Assembly: GCA_030761205.1 (NCBI GenBank)
Contig: JAULJL010000015.1
Span: forward strand, 5,680,001 to 5,744,000
DNA: 64,000 bases
Source of the DNA: Fremontodendron californicum
Taxonomy: Eukaryota; Streptophyta; Magnoliopsida; Malvales; Malvaceae
Reading direction: 5' to 3'
Shown: positions 14,462 through 26,796 of the stretch, one piece after another
Layout of the letters: each line of letters starts with the position of its first letter
How positions within the stretch are numbered: the stretch's first letter is position 1
Position numbers and translations under genes: made by a program
The notes under the pieces: model-generated
Database searches by the model: none
What the model was told of the DNA's origin: nothing
The model's input: only the letters and a program-made list of their open reading frames with translations

Positions 14462-15512
14462 GCATTAAGTGAACTGGCTTCAATTGGATCAATGGTGCTA
14501 TTATTCTTAAATGATTCCAAGCTTCAAACTCATGATGCATGCGAGATAAAAAATTTCTTTAAACCGATTATTGCGGCAACTCACAACCAGAATGAAGATT
14601 ATTCATGATTAACAAGGCAGGGGGTGCTTGTTTCATCTGGGCAAATACATGGATGGATATCTCTTAGAAATGTAATCACAAATTGATACTGGCTAATCTA
14701 TGTTCTTGGAATCTTGGCTGTTTCTCTTATTTCTGTTGAAATTCAAGCTTGCAAGTTGTTTCTGAGGAAAATATATGTCACTCAGAAGTCCTTTCTGAGA
14801 ATCTAACAATTGAAATTTCTGAGCGTCTTCGGACATCTTCTTTGACATGTAAACGGATGAACCTGTGAAACTACCATGTTGTATTTTTAGTTATTGCATT
14901 TGAACAAATCACATGCCAAACTCCAATGCCCTGTTGCCCACTACAACAAAAGGAACATCAGTCTCCAGCTAGGTATGGCTGAAAAAACAAAGGTGGATTC
15001 TTGTCAGTGGTAAATAACACTCAAAAGAAATGAAACACATACAGAATAAGAAAGAAGAGGAAGGAGAAAATGCAACTATGGCACTGATGCACATCATAAT
15101 GCAGCCAATTACAGCTAATGAAATTATTTGCTGCAAAGGATTAATGAGATCCAGCCACAAAGGCAAATTGGGGCAAGTCGGCAACAATGTTCTTAGACCA
15201 GCATAGCTCTCCATCTATGTTTTATACATTACCTAAATGAAACAAAAATGGTCATATTCTCCTAATTCAGACACTAGGACTTGCAAAAACCATGAAATCT
15301 TTTATGTGTGGCTATGCAAAATATGAGGCAACTTGATTAAGTCAGTCTATGATGTTTATGTAAGAATTGCAAAGATAGTCTCTCCATCTGTTTCAACTTA
15401 ACAGAAAGTTTTACCTTCTTGAATATTACAACGTCCTCTCCACTTAATGATCTGATTTGAAAAAAGCCAAGAATTCCTACTGCAGAGCAGTACCTGAACC
15501 TGACCAATGGTT
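14462..15512. other. Convergent 3' region between RPH1 and MTERF4
   Basis: This space holds the 3' untranslated parts of the converging RPH1 (plus) and MTERF4 (minus) genes. No open frame of credible coding quality and no repeat is seen. Confidence 0.6.
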
Positions 15513-17090
15513 TTATACATACTCATCACAACTATCCTCATACTCGGAATCAGACTCATCACTCCTCGGTTCCATCAGTGAATTCATGTCAAATGAAAGC
15601 ACTGTTTCCATCTCCATCTCCTCTATCTCAATTGTGTCATAGTTCAACCGTTCGTTAAACTTCTCATCAGAGCAGTTAAGAAGCCATGAGAGAGAACATT
15701 TAAAGCCCTTCTTTGCTACAATCTTGTGTCTAGGCTTTATAGTAGACTCAAGACCATAAGTAAAGAATGCTGGGAAAGCAACCAAATCATCAAGAGGCCT
15801 CTGCATCTCCAATTGGAAGTAATCGAAGCTAAGTTTCATGATGTCAAGATTCAAAGCAAGAACCTGGGGACATCTCATAACCATGTTCCTCACTTGTAGC
15901 ATGGAAAATCCACAATCCTTTAGGAAATCTGCATGCTTCACCATGGAACTATTACTGAGGCTCACAACCTGAGGCATTTTCTCCACAACGATCCCAAAAT
16001 CCTCAGGTTCCAAATAAGTAATTGATTGAAGCAAACTCCTTTGACCAAGAAGCTTTGGCTTAAGATCAATTCCTACAATTTCAGGATATTGTGCTATTAT
16101 AAATGGAAGTGATGTTTTTCTAACATTGAACTCTAGAAGGGATTCAACATTTGGTTTGACCCTCTCCTCCAATCCAAATCCAAGGATGTGAGGCCGTTTC
16201 TCTATCAATCTAGCTACAGCTAACCTTGGAACACCCAAGCTTTGAAGATACTCCACAAATGGCTTAATCACACGACCTACTCGCATCCCCAAAATCTCAG
16301 GGTATCTGGTTAAGACCCCTCCAACTTCCCTTCTTGACACCCCAATGCCGACTAAATAAGCCACTGATGTGCTCATGGTCCCCTCAAGCTTGAATCCCAG
16401 GACTTCCGGATATCTCTCAAGGACCCGAGGAATATCATTAGGCTTGATATCCAACCCTTGAAGATACTTTACTACTGGGGCAAGGTCAACCACAACACTT
16501 GCATGGAGAACTTGTGGATATCTTCTCAGAAACTCTGTGAAAGTAGATTTTCTAACACCCAATTTCCCTAAATAGTCAAGCACAGGAATCATGTTCTTTT
16601 TCACACTACAACCGAGAACGAGTGGATAATTGTTGATGTCCTCAATAGTAAGCCCCAATGTGTGAAGAAAATCTATACGTTCCCGCATAACCTCAACCGT
16701 GACAGGAAGTTCTAGCCCATCTAGCTCATCCGGAATAATACCAAGTCCCCTCAAAAACTCATAAACCTTGGCAAGATTTGCTATTCTCTCTTTTTTCATG
16801 TTCAGCAAACTAGGACGACTATACAAGGATGAGGAATCGCCTTGTTTCCGACCCAAACGAACAGTATTTGGCTTTGATGCAGATGAACGGGCAGATGTAG
16901 AAGCAAAGGTTCTATCAGCAACAGAGCAACGAAACCTTGTAACTGATCCAAAAGTCCTCTCATAGTTACTTGGGATTCTAAGAGTTGATGTCCAAGTTAA
17001 TTTGGGTTTATGGAAGGTAAGAGCAGGTAACTCAGAATGTACAAGCAAAAAACTTGGTTTTGTAATGCCAGCACAGCTTCTGATCTTCAT
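15513..17090 (-). CDS. MTERF4: Chloroplast mTERF4 transcription termination/intron-splicing factor
   Basis: Intronless 525-codon frame. The first residues MKIRSCAGITKPSFLLVHSE look like a plastid-targeting start that matches the Arabidopsis BSM/RUG2 start as I recall it. An ATG five codons upstream (17105) is possible but less likely. After a Ser/Arg-rich linker comes an array of about ten mTERF helical repeats, each marked by a Pro-x-Val/Ile-Leu or similar core (for example RYPQVLHASV, RYPEVLGFKL, RYPEILGMRV, KRPHILGFGL, QYPEIVGIDL, RCPQVLALNL). Near the end are TYGLESTIKPRHK and CSLSWLLNCSDEKF, then an acidic tail (EPRSDESDSEYED). Known family role: binds plastid nucleic acid and is needed for plastid gene expression and group II intron splicing in chloroplasts. 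The frame is intact with no sign of decay. Confidence 0.92.
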   Translation of the reverse strand: MKIRSCAGITKPSFLLVHSELPALTFHKPKLTWTSTLRIPSNYERTFGSVTRFRCSVADRTFASTSARSSASKPNTVRLGRKQGDSSSLYSRPSLLNMKKERIANLAKVYEFLRGLGIIPDELDGLELPVTVEVMRERIDFLHTLGLTIEDINNYPLVLGCSVKKNMIPVLDYLGKLGVRKSTFTEFLRRYPQVLHASVVVDLAPVVKYLQGLDIKPNDIPRVLERYPEVLGFKLEGTMSTSVAYLVGIGVSRREVGGVLTRYPEILGMRVGRVIKPFVEYLQSLGVPRLAVARLIEKRPHILGFGLEERVKPNVESLLEFNVRKTSLPFIIAQYPEIVGIDLKPKLLGQRSLLQSITYLEPEDFGIVVEKMPQVVSLSNSSMVKHADFLKDCGFSMLQVRNMVMRCPQVLALNLDIMKLSFDYFQLEMQRPLDDLVAFPAFFTYGLESTIKPRHKIVAKKGFKCSLSWLLNCSDEKFNERLNYDTIEIEEMEMETVLSFDMNSLMEPRSDESDSEYEDSCDEYV

Positions 17091-17715
17091 AATTTCACAG
17101 TTCACACCGGTATGAAATATTCTACATAGAACAGAAGACCAAATAAATTAAAATTTCGAAGAAGCAACCAAAATCATTTCTGGAAAAAGGGCCTTTCAAA
17201 TGTTTAGAAGAAAATGACTTTATACAATGAGAACTCTAAAAAAGGTTATATTTGTTACTAGCAAAATTAAACAAAATCTATACTTCTCAGAGCTAGGATA
17301 GGACAGAAACACAAGAACTATAACGCTAAAATGACAGTTAGGCGCATATGATGTATCATTTTTATCCAGACTCCTATACCAAAGATAAAGCAAAGTAGAC
17401 CAGAAGAAGAAATAGAAACTAAAGAATCTACCTTTATCGAATAAAATACAATGAAAATTAGCTAACATTCCAAATCCACAATTCCTTAATCTTCTTCTTT
17501 GACTTATCCATTGTTCTCACTTCTCAGCAGCTAGCTTATCAATAAAGAACATACTCAAATATCCAAAGAAACAGCAAAGCAAAAACGAATAGGAAGAGTA
17601 ACATACTCAGAACTTTCGACGGAAGCGACCGTTGCCGGTTACCGGTGGGCCGAAGAAGGGTGGAACGGTGTGGCTGCAGCCTAAGTAAAAGCCTTGGGTT
17701 TCAAACCAATAAGGT

Positions 17716-17717
<2 letters not shown>
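17091..17717 (-). other. 5' leader and promoter region of MTERF4
   Basis: Upstream of MTERF4 the sequence is AT-rich, then turns GC-richer around 17,620-17,700. That block is the likely first transcribed segment or proximal promoter. A 5' leader intron is possible but I could not fix its ends. Confidence 0.35.
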
Positions 17718-17753
<36 letters not shown>

Positions 17754-17770
17754 ATAGTAATAGTAGTAGA
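17718..17770. repeat. (GTA)n microsatellite upstream of MTERF4
   Basis: About 17 trinucleotide units, with two GTAATA interruptions near the right end. It sits near the presumed MTERF4 promoter, so its length may vary among individuals. Confidence 0.95.
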
Positions 17771-18230
17771 TTTGTTTCCATTTTGTATTATTTTTTGCAT
17801 TATCCTACGTGGTAGACTCTGATGACATGGCAGAAGAGATGTACTGTAGGCTGCTGTAGCACAGGTAAAGTAAACTCTTCATTTTTTTTTTCTCTTTTTT
17901 AATTTTTTTAATAGACCTTTCTTTTCTAATGAAAGCTTTATTTTTTTAATGAAAGCTTGAATAGACCTTTCATTTAGTTCTTAAATATAATTTTTATCTG
18001 CCTAATGGAATAGGCCTTTCTTTTTTATTTTTTCAACTGCCTAATTGTGTACTTTAAATATAATTTCTATGCTTTCATTTGGAAAACATTGGATTGGATT
18101 TGTTGATGTATGGCAACCTGTTTAATCGGTTGCCATTGAAGGAAAATATAGTAATCTATGACTATACATTAGAATACCAGTAGAACCTGTAATCTATATT
18201 ATAGCTATATATTATAAGGTCTTGGAGGGA

Positions 18231-18757
18231 TTTGGTATTGACACTTAAATAACTAATTGATGGACCGACAATTTGAATCAAGTGAGGTTTAAGGACAAAG
18301 AAACATTGAAAGAAAAAGGAGAAAATTAGGGAAAAGAAACAGAGGGAAAAAAAGTGAAAGAAAGAAGATACCTATATATTAAAAAAGATTTTGATGTTTA
18401 GACTTTGGTTAATTGATGGATTGATCGTTTGGATTTAAGGTTTAAGACAAACAAACATTGAAAGAAAAAGGGAAAATAAAATGTGAATATTTTGAAAGAA
18501 GGGAAGGAGTCTGGGTCTATATATACTTATACCGGAGGTATTTTGCTATTGACACTTTGTTGATTGATGAATTGGCATTTTGATTCAAAGAGGGAAGAGA
18601 ATTTTGCTGTTGGTACTTGGTTGATTGATTGGATTCAAAGAGGGAAGATGGTGAGGTTTACGAGTTAAAGAAAAAGAAAGAAAGAGGAGAAAATTTTGGA
18701 AAAGAAAGAAGAAAGAGAGTAAAAAATGAGAATATTTTGAAAGAAGGATTGTGGGTC
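18231..18757. repeat. Degenerate ~150-bp direct repeats
   Basis: Four imperfect units start near 18,231, 18,391, 18,540 and 18,601. They share a core of TTGACACTT..TTGATTGATGGA followed by an A/G-rich stretch with AACATTGAAAGAAAAAGG and a TGAGAATATTTTGAAAGAAGG tail in the later units. No coding potential is seen. The flanks 17,771-18,230 and 18,758-19,490 are AT-rich and otherwise featureless. Confidence 0.6.
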
Positions 18758-19496
18758 ACGAGAATGCCAATGTCTTCCAATTTTGTAAGGTTAACGAGTC
18801 TGTAACCAACCCATGGAGCATGGGAGAAAACAATCAAACAGGTGGTGGGTCATATGACAAGTTACCAACTGCTTCAGAAACCATTAATTATTAGGAAAAA
18901 AAAAATACACAAACTTAACCAAAATAAGAAAGAGATGAACAATCTGAACATTGAAAGGGGAGAAGAAAAAGAATGAGAGCCGTCTGAAAATTGGAAAGAG
19001 AAATTGAAAAACCATGAAGGACCCAGATAACAAATTTGAAGAACCAAACCAAAAGTCATTAACTCAGTTCTCTTCATTTTCATTGTAATTTATGTTAAGA
19101 CAAGTTAAATCTTTCAAAACCTACAAAGAACTAATATCCTATATCTTGGAATTTAATTTTTTTTCCTTTTAACCAAACCCGAACAGAATACTATTTGTTT
19201 CATGTGTTAAAATTACAAATACAAATAGTTCTTGCAATTTATTCTAAGTTTTCAATTTGAAAAGTTTAAGAGATAAACTATGATAAGTTTTAAGAGACAA
19301 ACCTAGAAATGGGTTTCTGATGAAGCAGTTTTCCCTGCTTCTTATCTCAAATTTGATGAGATTTCCACTTGATTTCTATCCGTTGAGAGAGAGCAAAATA
19401 AAAAGAAAGGATGTGAAAGATAAAGTGCAGATGAAATATATACTTGGAAGAGTTTTTTGGGATTTTTTTTTTTTTTTTACAACAAACAGACGAAAA

Positions 19497-19612
19497 ACCA
19501 GTTTTGATGATGTCAAGGAAAAAACTAGTTTTATCCAGTCAAGAGAGCGACGACTGGTAAGAAATAATAATCATAAAAATATGCACATTTATTATGCGGG
19601 TGATGGTTGGAA
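19497..19612. repeat. Diverged partial copy of a repeat seen again at 20,726
   Basis: The stretch starting GATGTCAAGGAAAAAACTAG and running through a tATGCACAT..TTAT.GCGGGTGA segment recurs, diverged, at about 20,726-20,826 at the left margin of the 1.8-kb tandem duplication. It marks an older duplication outside the main pair. Confidence 0.6.
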
Positions 19613-20249
19613 GAGAAAAAAATTAGGGTAAATCTAAAAAATATGCTTTCAATAAAATAATTATTAAATGATTCAATAAGTAAGAGTTATTTAAAAATGA
19701 AAAATAAAAAATTTAAAAATTATTAGAAATGATATTGTAAAGATAAAATTGTTTTTAATAAAAAAATCTTTTTTTTTCTTTCATTAAAAAAATATATATT
19801 TTTTTAAAAATTTTAATTAAAAATAAATTTATAAAATAAAAATATTTAAATAAAATAAAAATATTTTATAAAATAAAATAAAATATTTATTTTCTTAAAT
19901 TTAAAAAATAAAAAAATAATTTCAAAAATATTATTTTTATTATTTTAAATTTTTAAATTAAAAAAATTTAAATATTAAATATTAAATATTTATTTTTTAA
20001 AATAAAAAAATTTATTTTTAGAAAATTTTATTTTTTAATTAAAAAAGTAAATTAAAAAATAAGAAAAAAAAGGAGGAAAAAGTTTTTTTATCAACTGTAA
20101 TTTTGTTTTTACAATTTCTTTCCTAACAATTTTTCATTTTTTCATTTCTCTTTTTCAAATAATTCTTACTCATTATATCATTTAACAATTATTGTATTGT
20201 TGATGGTATATTTTTCAAATTTACCCAAAAAATTACTTGAAAACATCTA
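19613..20249. other. Extremely AT-rich spacer
   Basis: Nearly pure A/T runs with AAATAAAA and TTTTAAA motifs. I see no gene, no ordered repeat and no element ends in it. Confidence 0.6.
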
Positions 20250-20500
20250 TCTATACTACCATTACCAAATTGAAAATATAATATGAAAAGCAATTAAGAA
20301 TGTTTATGTAATTTATTTTTAAAAAACTACTTCACATGTGATACCATTTTCTTTGTTTAAAAAAATATATATACCAACATCAGATAACTTCCTTTACAAA
20401 AATACTCACCTTTTATGTCATTAAATTATTTATTTTAAAATATTTTTTAACTCATAATTTTTTTTTCTTTTTCACCCACAAATGTGGGTGTAATATCTAG
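20250..20500 (+). mobile_element. Short non-autonomous Helitron-like element
   Basis: The right end has the classic Helitron 3' signature: a perfect hairpin CACCCACAAATGTGGGTG (20,473-20,490), ten bases, CTAG, then host T. The left end starts TCTATACTACC after a host A, the usual Helitron 5' form. At about 251 bp it has no coding capacity. The 3' end is convincing; the 5' end is a best guess. Confidence 0.5.
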
Positions 20501-20782
20501 TATTTTAAAAGAGAAATTATGTTTTGGTAGTTTTTAGAAGAGAAATTGGTAGATTTTTAAGAAAAAAAAGTAAGTAATTTTTAAATATATATATATTAGA
20601 TAAAAATTAAAAATATAAATATATTTATTATAATATTATAATATATTTATTTTTTTGTATTTTTCTCAATTAAATTATTTTAACTTCTTCAAATTCAGTC
20701 AAATTTAAAATAAAAAAAATCATATTCATGATGTCAAGGAAAAAACTAGTTTTATCAAGTAAAGAGGAGACGACTAGTAAGG

Positions 20783-22540
20783 AATAATAATGAACTAGAA
20801 ATATGCACATCTATTACGTGGGTGAATTTAGGTGCGTAATCGAGTCGAGTTGAGTTTAAATAGTGAGAAGTTCAAGTTAAAGTTCGTACTCAACTCAAAA
20901 CTCGTCACTCAAAATTCAATTCGAGATTGATTGAATTTTATTTTTATAATTTAAGCTTAATTTAAGATAAAAATCGAATTATTTGAGCTCACTCGATTAG
21001 CCTCGTTTATCTAGTAAAAAACGAAATCGATTTCATGCTTGACTTCAATCTCAATTATTTGTGCTCGAACTCGAATTAAGATTTTTCATTTAAAATAATA
21101 AAAAAAAATTTATTACAAATAAATCGATTAGGCTCGCGAACCACTCGAGCTGAACATTAGGATACTTGAACTCGATTTACTTGATGACTCGAACTCGAAT
21201 TTAGTTCGACATTGACTGAACCAAATTCGAGTTATTTTTTTAAGCCGAACTCGAATAGTTTGCAAGTACAGATTTTTTGTCTTCACCTTTATGTTGATTA
21301 AATAAAAAAAAATTATGTGAAAAAATATTTTAAATGGTAAACAAAAGTAAGTAATTTTAAAATATATATATTATATCAAAATGAAATATATGAATATCTT
21401 TATTATATTATATGACATTATGATTTAGTTGATTTTTTGGTATTTTTTAATGCAATTGATGTCACTTGACTCGTGACACTAAATTCAATCAGAAGCTTTA
21501 TAAATAGTATAGATTATCAGTAATTAGTAAATGCACGCGTTGCGGCGAGTGTAAAATTTTTAATAATAAAATAAATTAATATTTTTTTATATTATGTACA
21601 AAATTTTTAATTTTTGTGAAAAAAAAAAACACAAATTAATTTATTAGTCTTTTTCTCTTTTAAATATATTATAACTTATATATTTTTTTAAAATAATTAA
21701 AAAAAAAACAATGGAGAAAAAAAGGGAAATGAAAAATAAAAAAATCAATATAAATAAATTTTTTGTTTAATTTTTTATCTTTAATACAATGTTTTTCTTT
21801 TTAACTTTTTTATTTTCTATTTTCATATATATTTTCTATTTTATTTTCTCTCTTTCTTAAAGTCACATTCTCTTCTTTATAGTTTCTCTCTCTTTTATTT
21901 AATTTTCCAAGTGTCAAAATTTTCATAAAAAGAATCACGACTCAAATTTGAAGAAAGATGAATATAGTAGAAGACATGTAAACTAATAAAAAATGGATTT
22001 TTTTTTTTTTTTGTAATTTGTTAAGATAAGTGGATACATATATCTATATCAATACTATATATAAAAGTACAAATAGTGAACGATATATATGTCTTTGATA
22101 ATTTATTAAATCAACAATTTTATCTTTAATTATTGATTTTCTTATTAAATTAATAAAATGTTCACTAATTTTTATTTTTTCTTTTAAACATTAAAATCCT
22201 TATTAAAATAAACATTTCTCAAATGATTATTTTCTTATTTAAATAAAATATTGATTAATTTTTATATAATTTTTTCTTATTTTTATGAAGAAAAAAAATT
22301 AGAACAACACTTCAAAATTTATTGTTAAGAACAATAACAATATGGTTTTGAAAGAATATTAGAAAAACATTTATTAGTTAAGAATTAATATCTTATTTAT
22401 CTAGTTATTAGGCCCCGAAAAAATTTAAATCACTATTTACTTGACGAGAATCGAAACGTAAAGATATAACCAAAGATGATAATTAAGATTAAATTGGTGG
22501 TATAGCGGGACACTTAGATCATAAAATTATGTTAAATTAC
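20783..22540. repeat. 1.76-kb tandem duplication, copy 1
   Basis: Starts at AATAATAATGAACTAGAAAT and repeats directly in copy 2. It contains, in order: a segment rich in ACTCGA/TCGAGT motifs (about 20,820-21,260), a truncated minus-strand Helitron end (5' end near 21,513), a second Helitron-like 3' terminus (GCGTTGCGGCGAGTG at about 21,537), AT-rich filler, and an early form of the satellite spacer with AAAAACATTTATTAGTTAAG (about 22,361). No coding frame. Confidence 0.85.
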
Positions 22541-24376
22541 AATAATAATGAACTAGAAATATGCACATCTATTACGTGGGTGATTTAGGTGCGTAATCGA
22601 GTCGAGTTGAGTTTAAATAGTGAGAAGTTAAAGTTAAAGTTCGTGCTCAACTCAAAACTCGTCACTCAAAATTCAGTTCGAGATCGATTGAATTTTATTT
22701 TTATAATTTAAGCTTAATTTAAGATAAAAATCGAATTATTTGAGCTCACCCGATTAGCCTTGTTTATCTAGTAAAAAACGAACTTGATTCCATGCTTGAC
22801 TTCAATCTCAATTATTTGTGCTCAAACTCGAATTAAGATTTTTCATTTAAAACAATAAAAATATTTATTAAAAATAAAAGTTCAATTAGGCTCGCGAACC
22901 ACTCGAGCCGAACATTAGGATACTCGAACTCGATTTACTTGATGACTCAAACTCGAATTTAGTTCAACATTGACTGAGCCGAATTCGAATTTTTTTTTAA
23001 GCCGAACTCGAATAGTTTGCAAGTACAGATTTTTTGTTTTCACCTTTATGTTGATTAAATAAAAAAATTTATGTGAAAAAAATATTTTAAAAGAAAAGTT
23101 TTGATATGGTGGTTTTTTAAGAAAAAATGGTAAACATTTTAAGAAAAAGTAAGTAATTTTTTAAATATATATATATAATATCAAAATGAAATATATATGA
23201 ATATCTTTATTATATTATATGACATTATGATTTAGTTGATTTTTTGGTACTTTTTCAATTCAATTGATGTCACTTGACTCGTGACATTAAATTCAATCAG
23301 AAGCTTTATAAATAGTATAGATTATCAATAATTAATAAATGCTCACGCATTGCGGCGAGTGTAAAATTTTTAATAATAAAATAAATTAATATTTTTTTTA
23401 TATTATGTAAAAAAGTTATAATTTTTGTGGAAGAAAAAAAAACTCACAAATTTATTTATTAGTCTTTTTCTCTTTTAAATATATTATAACTTATATTTAA
23501 AAAAATAATTAAAAAACAAACAATGGAGAAAAAAAGGGAAATGAAAAATAAAAAAATCAATATAAATAATTTTTTGTTTAATTTTTTATATTTAATACAA
23601 TGTTTTTCTTTTTAACTTTTTTATTTTCTATTTTCATATATATTTTCTATTTTATTTTCTCTCTTTCTTAAAGCCACATTCTCTTCTTTATAGTTTCTCT
23701 CTCTTTTATCTAATTTTTTCTAATTTTTCAAGTGTCAAAACTTTCATAAAAAGAATCACACATAATTTTTTACGACTCAAATATGAAGAAAGATGAATAT
23801 AGGCGAGGACATGTAAACTAATAAAAAGTGGATTTTTTTTTTTTTTTTTTTTTGTAATTTGTTAAGATAAGTGGATACATATATCTATATCAATATCAAT
23901 ACTATATATAAAAGTACAAATAGTGAACGATATATATGTCCTTGATAATTTATTAAATCAACAATTTTATCTTTAATTATTGATTTTCTTATTAAATTAA
24001 TAAAATATTCACTATTTTTTCTTTTTTCTTTTAAACATTAAAATCCTTATTAAAATAAAAATTTCTCAAATGATTATTTTTTTATTTAAATTAAATATTG
24101 ATTAATTTTTTCTTATTTTTATGAAGAAAAAAAATATTAGAACAACACTTCAAAATTTATTGTTAAGAACAATAACAATATGGTTTTGAAAGAATATTAG
24201 AAAAACATTTATTAGTTAAGAATTAATATCTTATTTATAGGTCACGAAAAAATTTAAATCACTATTTACTTGACGAAAATCGAAACATAAAGATATAACC
24301 AAAAATGATAATTAAGATTAAATTGGTGGTATAGCGGTACACTTAGTTCATAAAATTATGTTAAATTACAATAATA
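22541..24376. repeat. 1.8-kb tandem duplication, copy 2
   Basis: Same internal order as copy 1 with scattered substitutions and small indels, about 78 bp longer. The Helitron 5' end recurs near 23,31x and the satellite spacer anchor at 24,199. The copy runs directly into further spacer-like sequence (24,376-24,477) that is later found inside the satellite units. Confidence 0.85.
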
Positions 24377-24477
24377 TATATTGCCATATGAGATTAGATA
24401 TGAATGATTTTGACATAAATAAATATATATATATATAATAAGTAACAATAAATACATAACCCTTTATATAATGTATA

Positions 24478-24768
24478 CTAGATTATGGCACACCCAGTAT
24501 GTGGGTGGATGAGGGAAAAAATAGTAAAAATTATGTTAAAAAGAAATTGATTAGTGGGTAGCTATTTTTAAGAAGTGGGTAGTTTTAAAGAAAAAATTGG
24601 TAAAATTTTTCAAAGTAAAAATTATATAAAAATTTGAAAATACATCAATACCCTTTATTTTATTATTTGATATAATAATTAATTTGGCCTTTTTATAATT
24701 TCATCAACTGAGTTGGTGTCACTTGACTCGTGACACTAACTCAGTCATTCATTTTATAATAGTATAGA
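24478..24768 (-). mobile_element. Non-autonomous Helitron (291 bp) inside satellite spacer
   Basis: On the minus strand it starts TCTATACTATTATAAAATG after host A (24,769), and ends with a hairpin built on CACCCACATACTGGGTG, then GTGCCATAATCTAG, then host T (24,477). These are all Helitron hallmarks with an A/T target. Its 5' segment GTGTCACGAGTCAAGTGAC also occurs at about 21,466 and 23,270, so three copies of one family lie close together. The flanks join to form uninterrupted satellite spacer. Confidence 0.65.
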
Positions 24769-25279
24769 TAATATAATCTTTAATATGATTTTAGAAACTT
24801 TAGATATGATTTTGATAAACTTTGATATGATTTTAATAAACTTTGATATGATTTTGATAACTTTTTATATGATTTTAATAACTTTTATTCTAATTTTGAT
24901 AACCTTTAATATAATTTTGATAATTTTTTATGTAATTTTTACAACCTTTGTTACAATTTTTGTAACCTTTAATATAATTTTGAAAACATTTAATATAATA
25001 TTGGTAATTTTTTATGTCATTTTGGTAACATTTGATACAACTTTTGCAAGTTTTGATATAATTTTGGTAAGGTTAAACTTGTATGACCTTTGATTTGATT
25101 TTGTTAACCTTTGATATAATTTTTTGTTTTGATAGCGTTTGGTATAAGTTTGATAACTTTTGATATGATTTTAATAACATTGACATGATTTTGACCACCT
25201 TTGTAATAGTTTTTGTAAACTTTGATAAATAAGGTTTTGAAAGAATATTGAAAAAACATTTATTAGTTAAGCTTATTTA
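24769..25279. repeat. 21-bp satellite array, block 1
   Basis: Tandem variants of TTTTGATAACCTTTGATATAA on the plus strand with drift. The array ends in spacer A (AAGGTTTTGAAAGAATATTG..), where the 9.6-kb retrotransposon interrupts it at the TCTAG target. Confidence 0.85.
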
Positions 25280-25284
25280 TCTAG

Positions 25285-26783
25285 TGATGGAAACTCAATT
25301 AAGAGTTGTAAACCCAAGTGCAGGTTATGTTCAAGTAATAAATTCTCGGGTGTCCGAGGTCGAACCACAGGGAAGCGTATTAGTAAGTATAAGTTTATAA
25401 ATATATAAGAAAAAGAAAATAAACAAGATATTAGGGAATCAATAACAAAGAAAGTAAACAAGATATTAGAGAACAAAATAAACAAAATAACATAAAAGCA
25501 ATTAAACAAGATATAAAAAAAACAATAAGAAAAGATGTTGAGGTTAGAGAATCCACTCTTGGTGTTATGCTAAGATTAATCTTGTTTTATTACACAATTG
25601 AAATCCACACATAAGGGAGGTTCCAACCGGAAGGTTTAGCAATTCAGTCCAAATTGTCCAACGTCCATAGCATATGATATTATGTTCATTTGGTGTCCTC
25701 AAAACTCACAAAAAGAGTCCAAGCATTCCTTATGCCAAGGTATATGTCTACAACAAATCAAGATTATGAAACCAAGCATTTACTGTGCCATTTTCATTGT
25801 CAATAATGAATCAAGATCTCTACTTTGCAAGTATGATTTTAAACCAAAAGAAAATATTATCTACACTAGTGTTTATAAATGATGATTCATTTTAGCTCAT
25901 GTTGAAGAGACTAACCTTAGCATTTACCAAGAGCTTCACCTCATCACCTCAACAATATGATTAGCAACACATACTAGATATGAATAAAATGAAAAGAAAT
26001 GTAAGAAACATAAGTAAAGAAAAAGAAAACTAGAGAAAGGAAAGAAGAAGAAAACTTAGAGAATTTTATTACAATGGCAAATATCCTACCAATGTATAAT
26101 TGTATCCCAATACTCATCCAAGGCCCTCTATTTATACACATTTTGGAGGGCTAAATGACAAGAGACAAGCTTTACAAATTTCAAAGGTAGGTATAATAGG
26201 TGGGTGCATTTTTCTAACAATTTTCGTCATATTGTATGACAATTCTGATCAGCCAGCTTGATGGTCGATTTTGTCAATGTTGGAGGCTCGATCTGATAAA
26301 ATGGTCTTCTAGAAAAATATACCCCTATCAGTTACGGATCCATAGCCGTTGGAATCAGATCATTTGCGCACGTGGATCGGGAGATATGGTCAAAATACCA
26401 AAACGGTGCAGAACAGACGTCATTGCACATCAGCCAACTTGATGGTCGATTTCGCTAGGGAAAACGACTCCGTTTCAAGAAGTGTAAAACATGAAAAAGA
26501 TAGATATGCCTCTTAGCTTTGCAGGGATACAAAGTTCAGCCTTATTGCTTCAGTGAAACTCGAGATATAGCTGATATGGCAAAAGGTGTCGGAACTGGAA
26601 CTGAACTGGATTTGCCCTTAATTCTAGTAATCTGAAATCACTCAAAGAAACTTGTGAAAAACACCAAATTACATAAAAATATAAAAGATCATAAACACAA
26701 TTAGACTAAACAATAATAACTCGTATTTGACACAAAACAATAATAAAACATAACTAAAAACTATATAATTATACGAGTTATCA
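25285..26783 (-). repeat. 3' LTR (left copy)
   Basis: 1,499 bp, at constant offset 8,122 from the right copy. Line-by-line reading shows no difference from it. The TATA-like TATAAATA recurs at 26,129-26,136 on the minus strand. Confidence 0.95.
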
Positions 26784-26796
26784 CACCCCCACACTT
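26784..26796 (-). other. Polypurine tract of the retrotransposon
   Basis: On the minus strand AAGTGTGGGGGTG abuts the 3' LTR start TGATAACTCG. This is the expected site for plus-strand priming. Confidence 0.8.

Noticed and set aside
25682..25882. 66-codon frame inside the LTR, and an identical one at 33,804
   Set aside because: It lies in noncoding LTR and is duplicated only because the LTR is. No family match, and it runs against the element's orientation.
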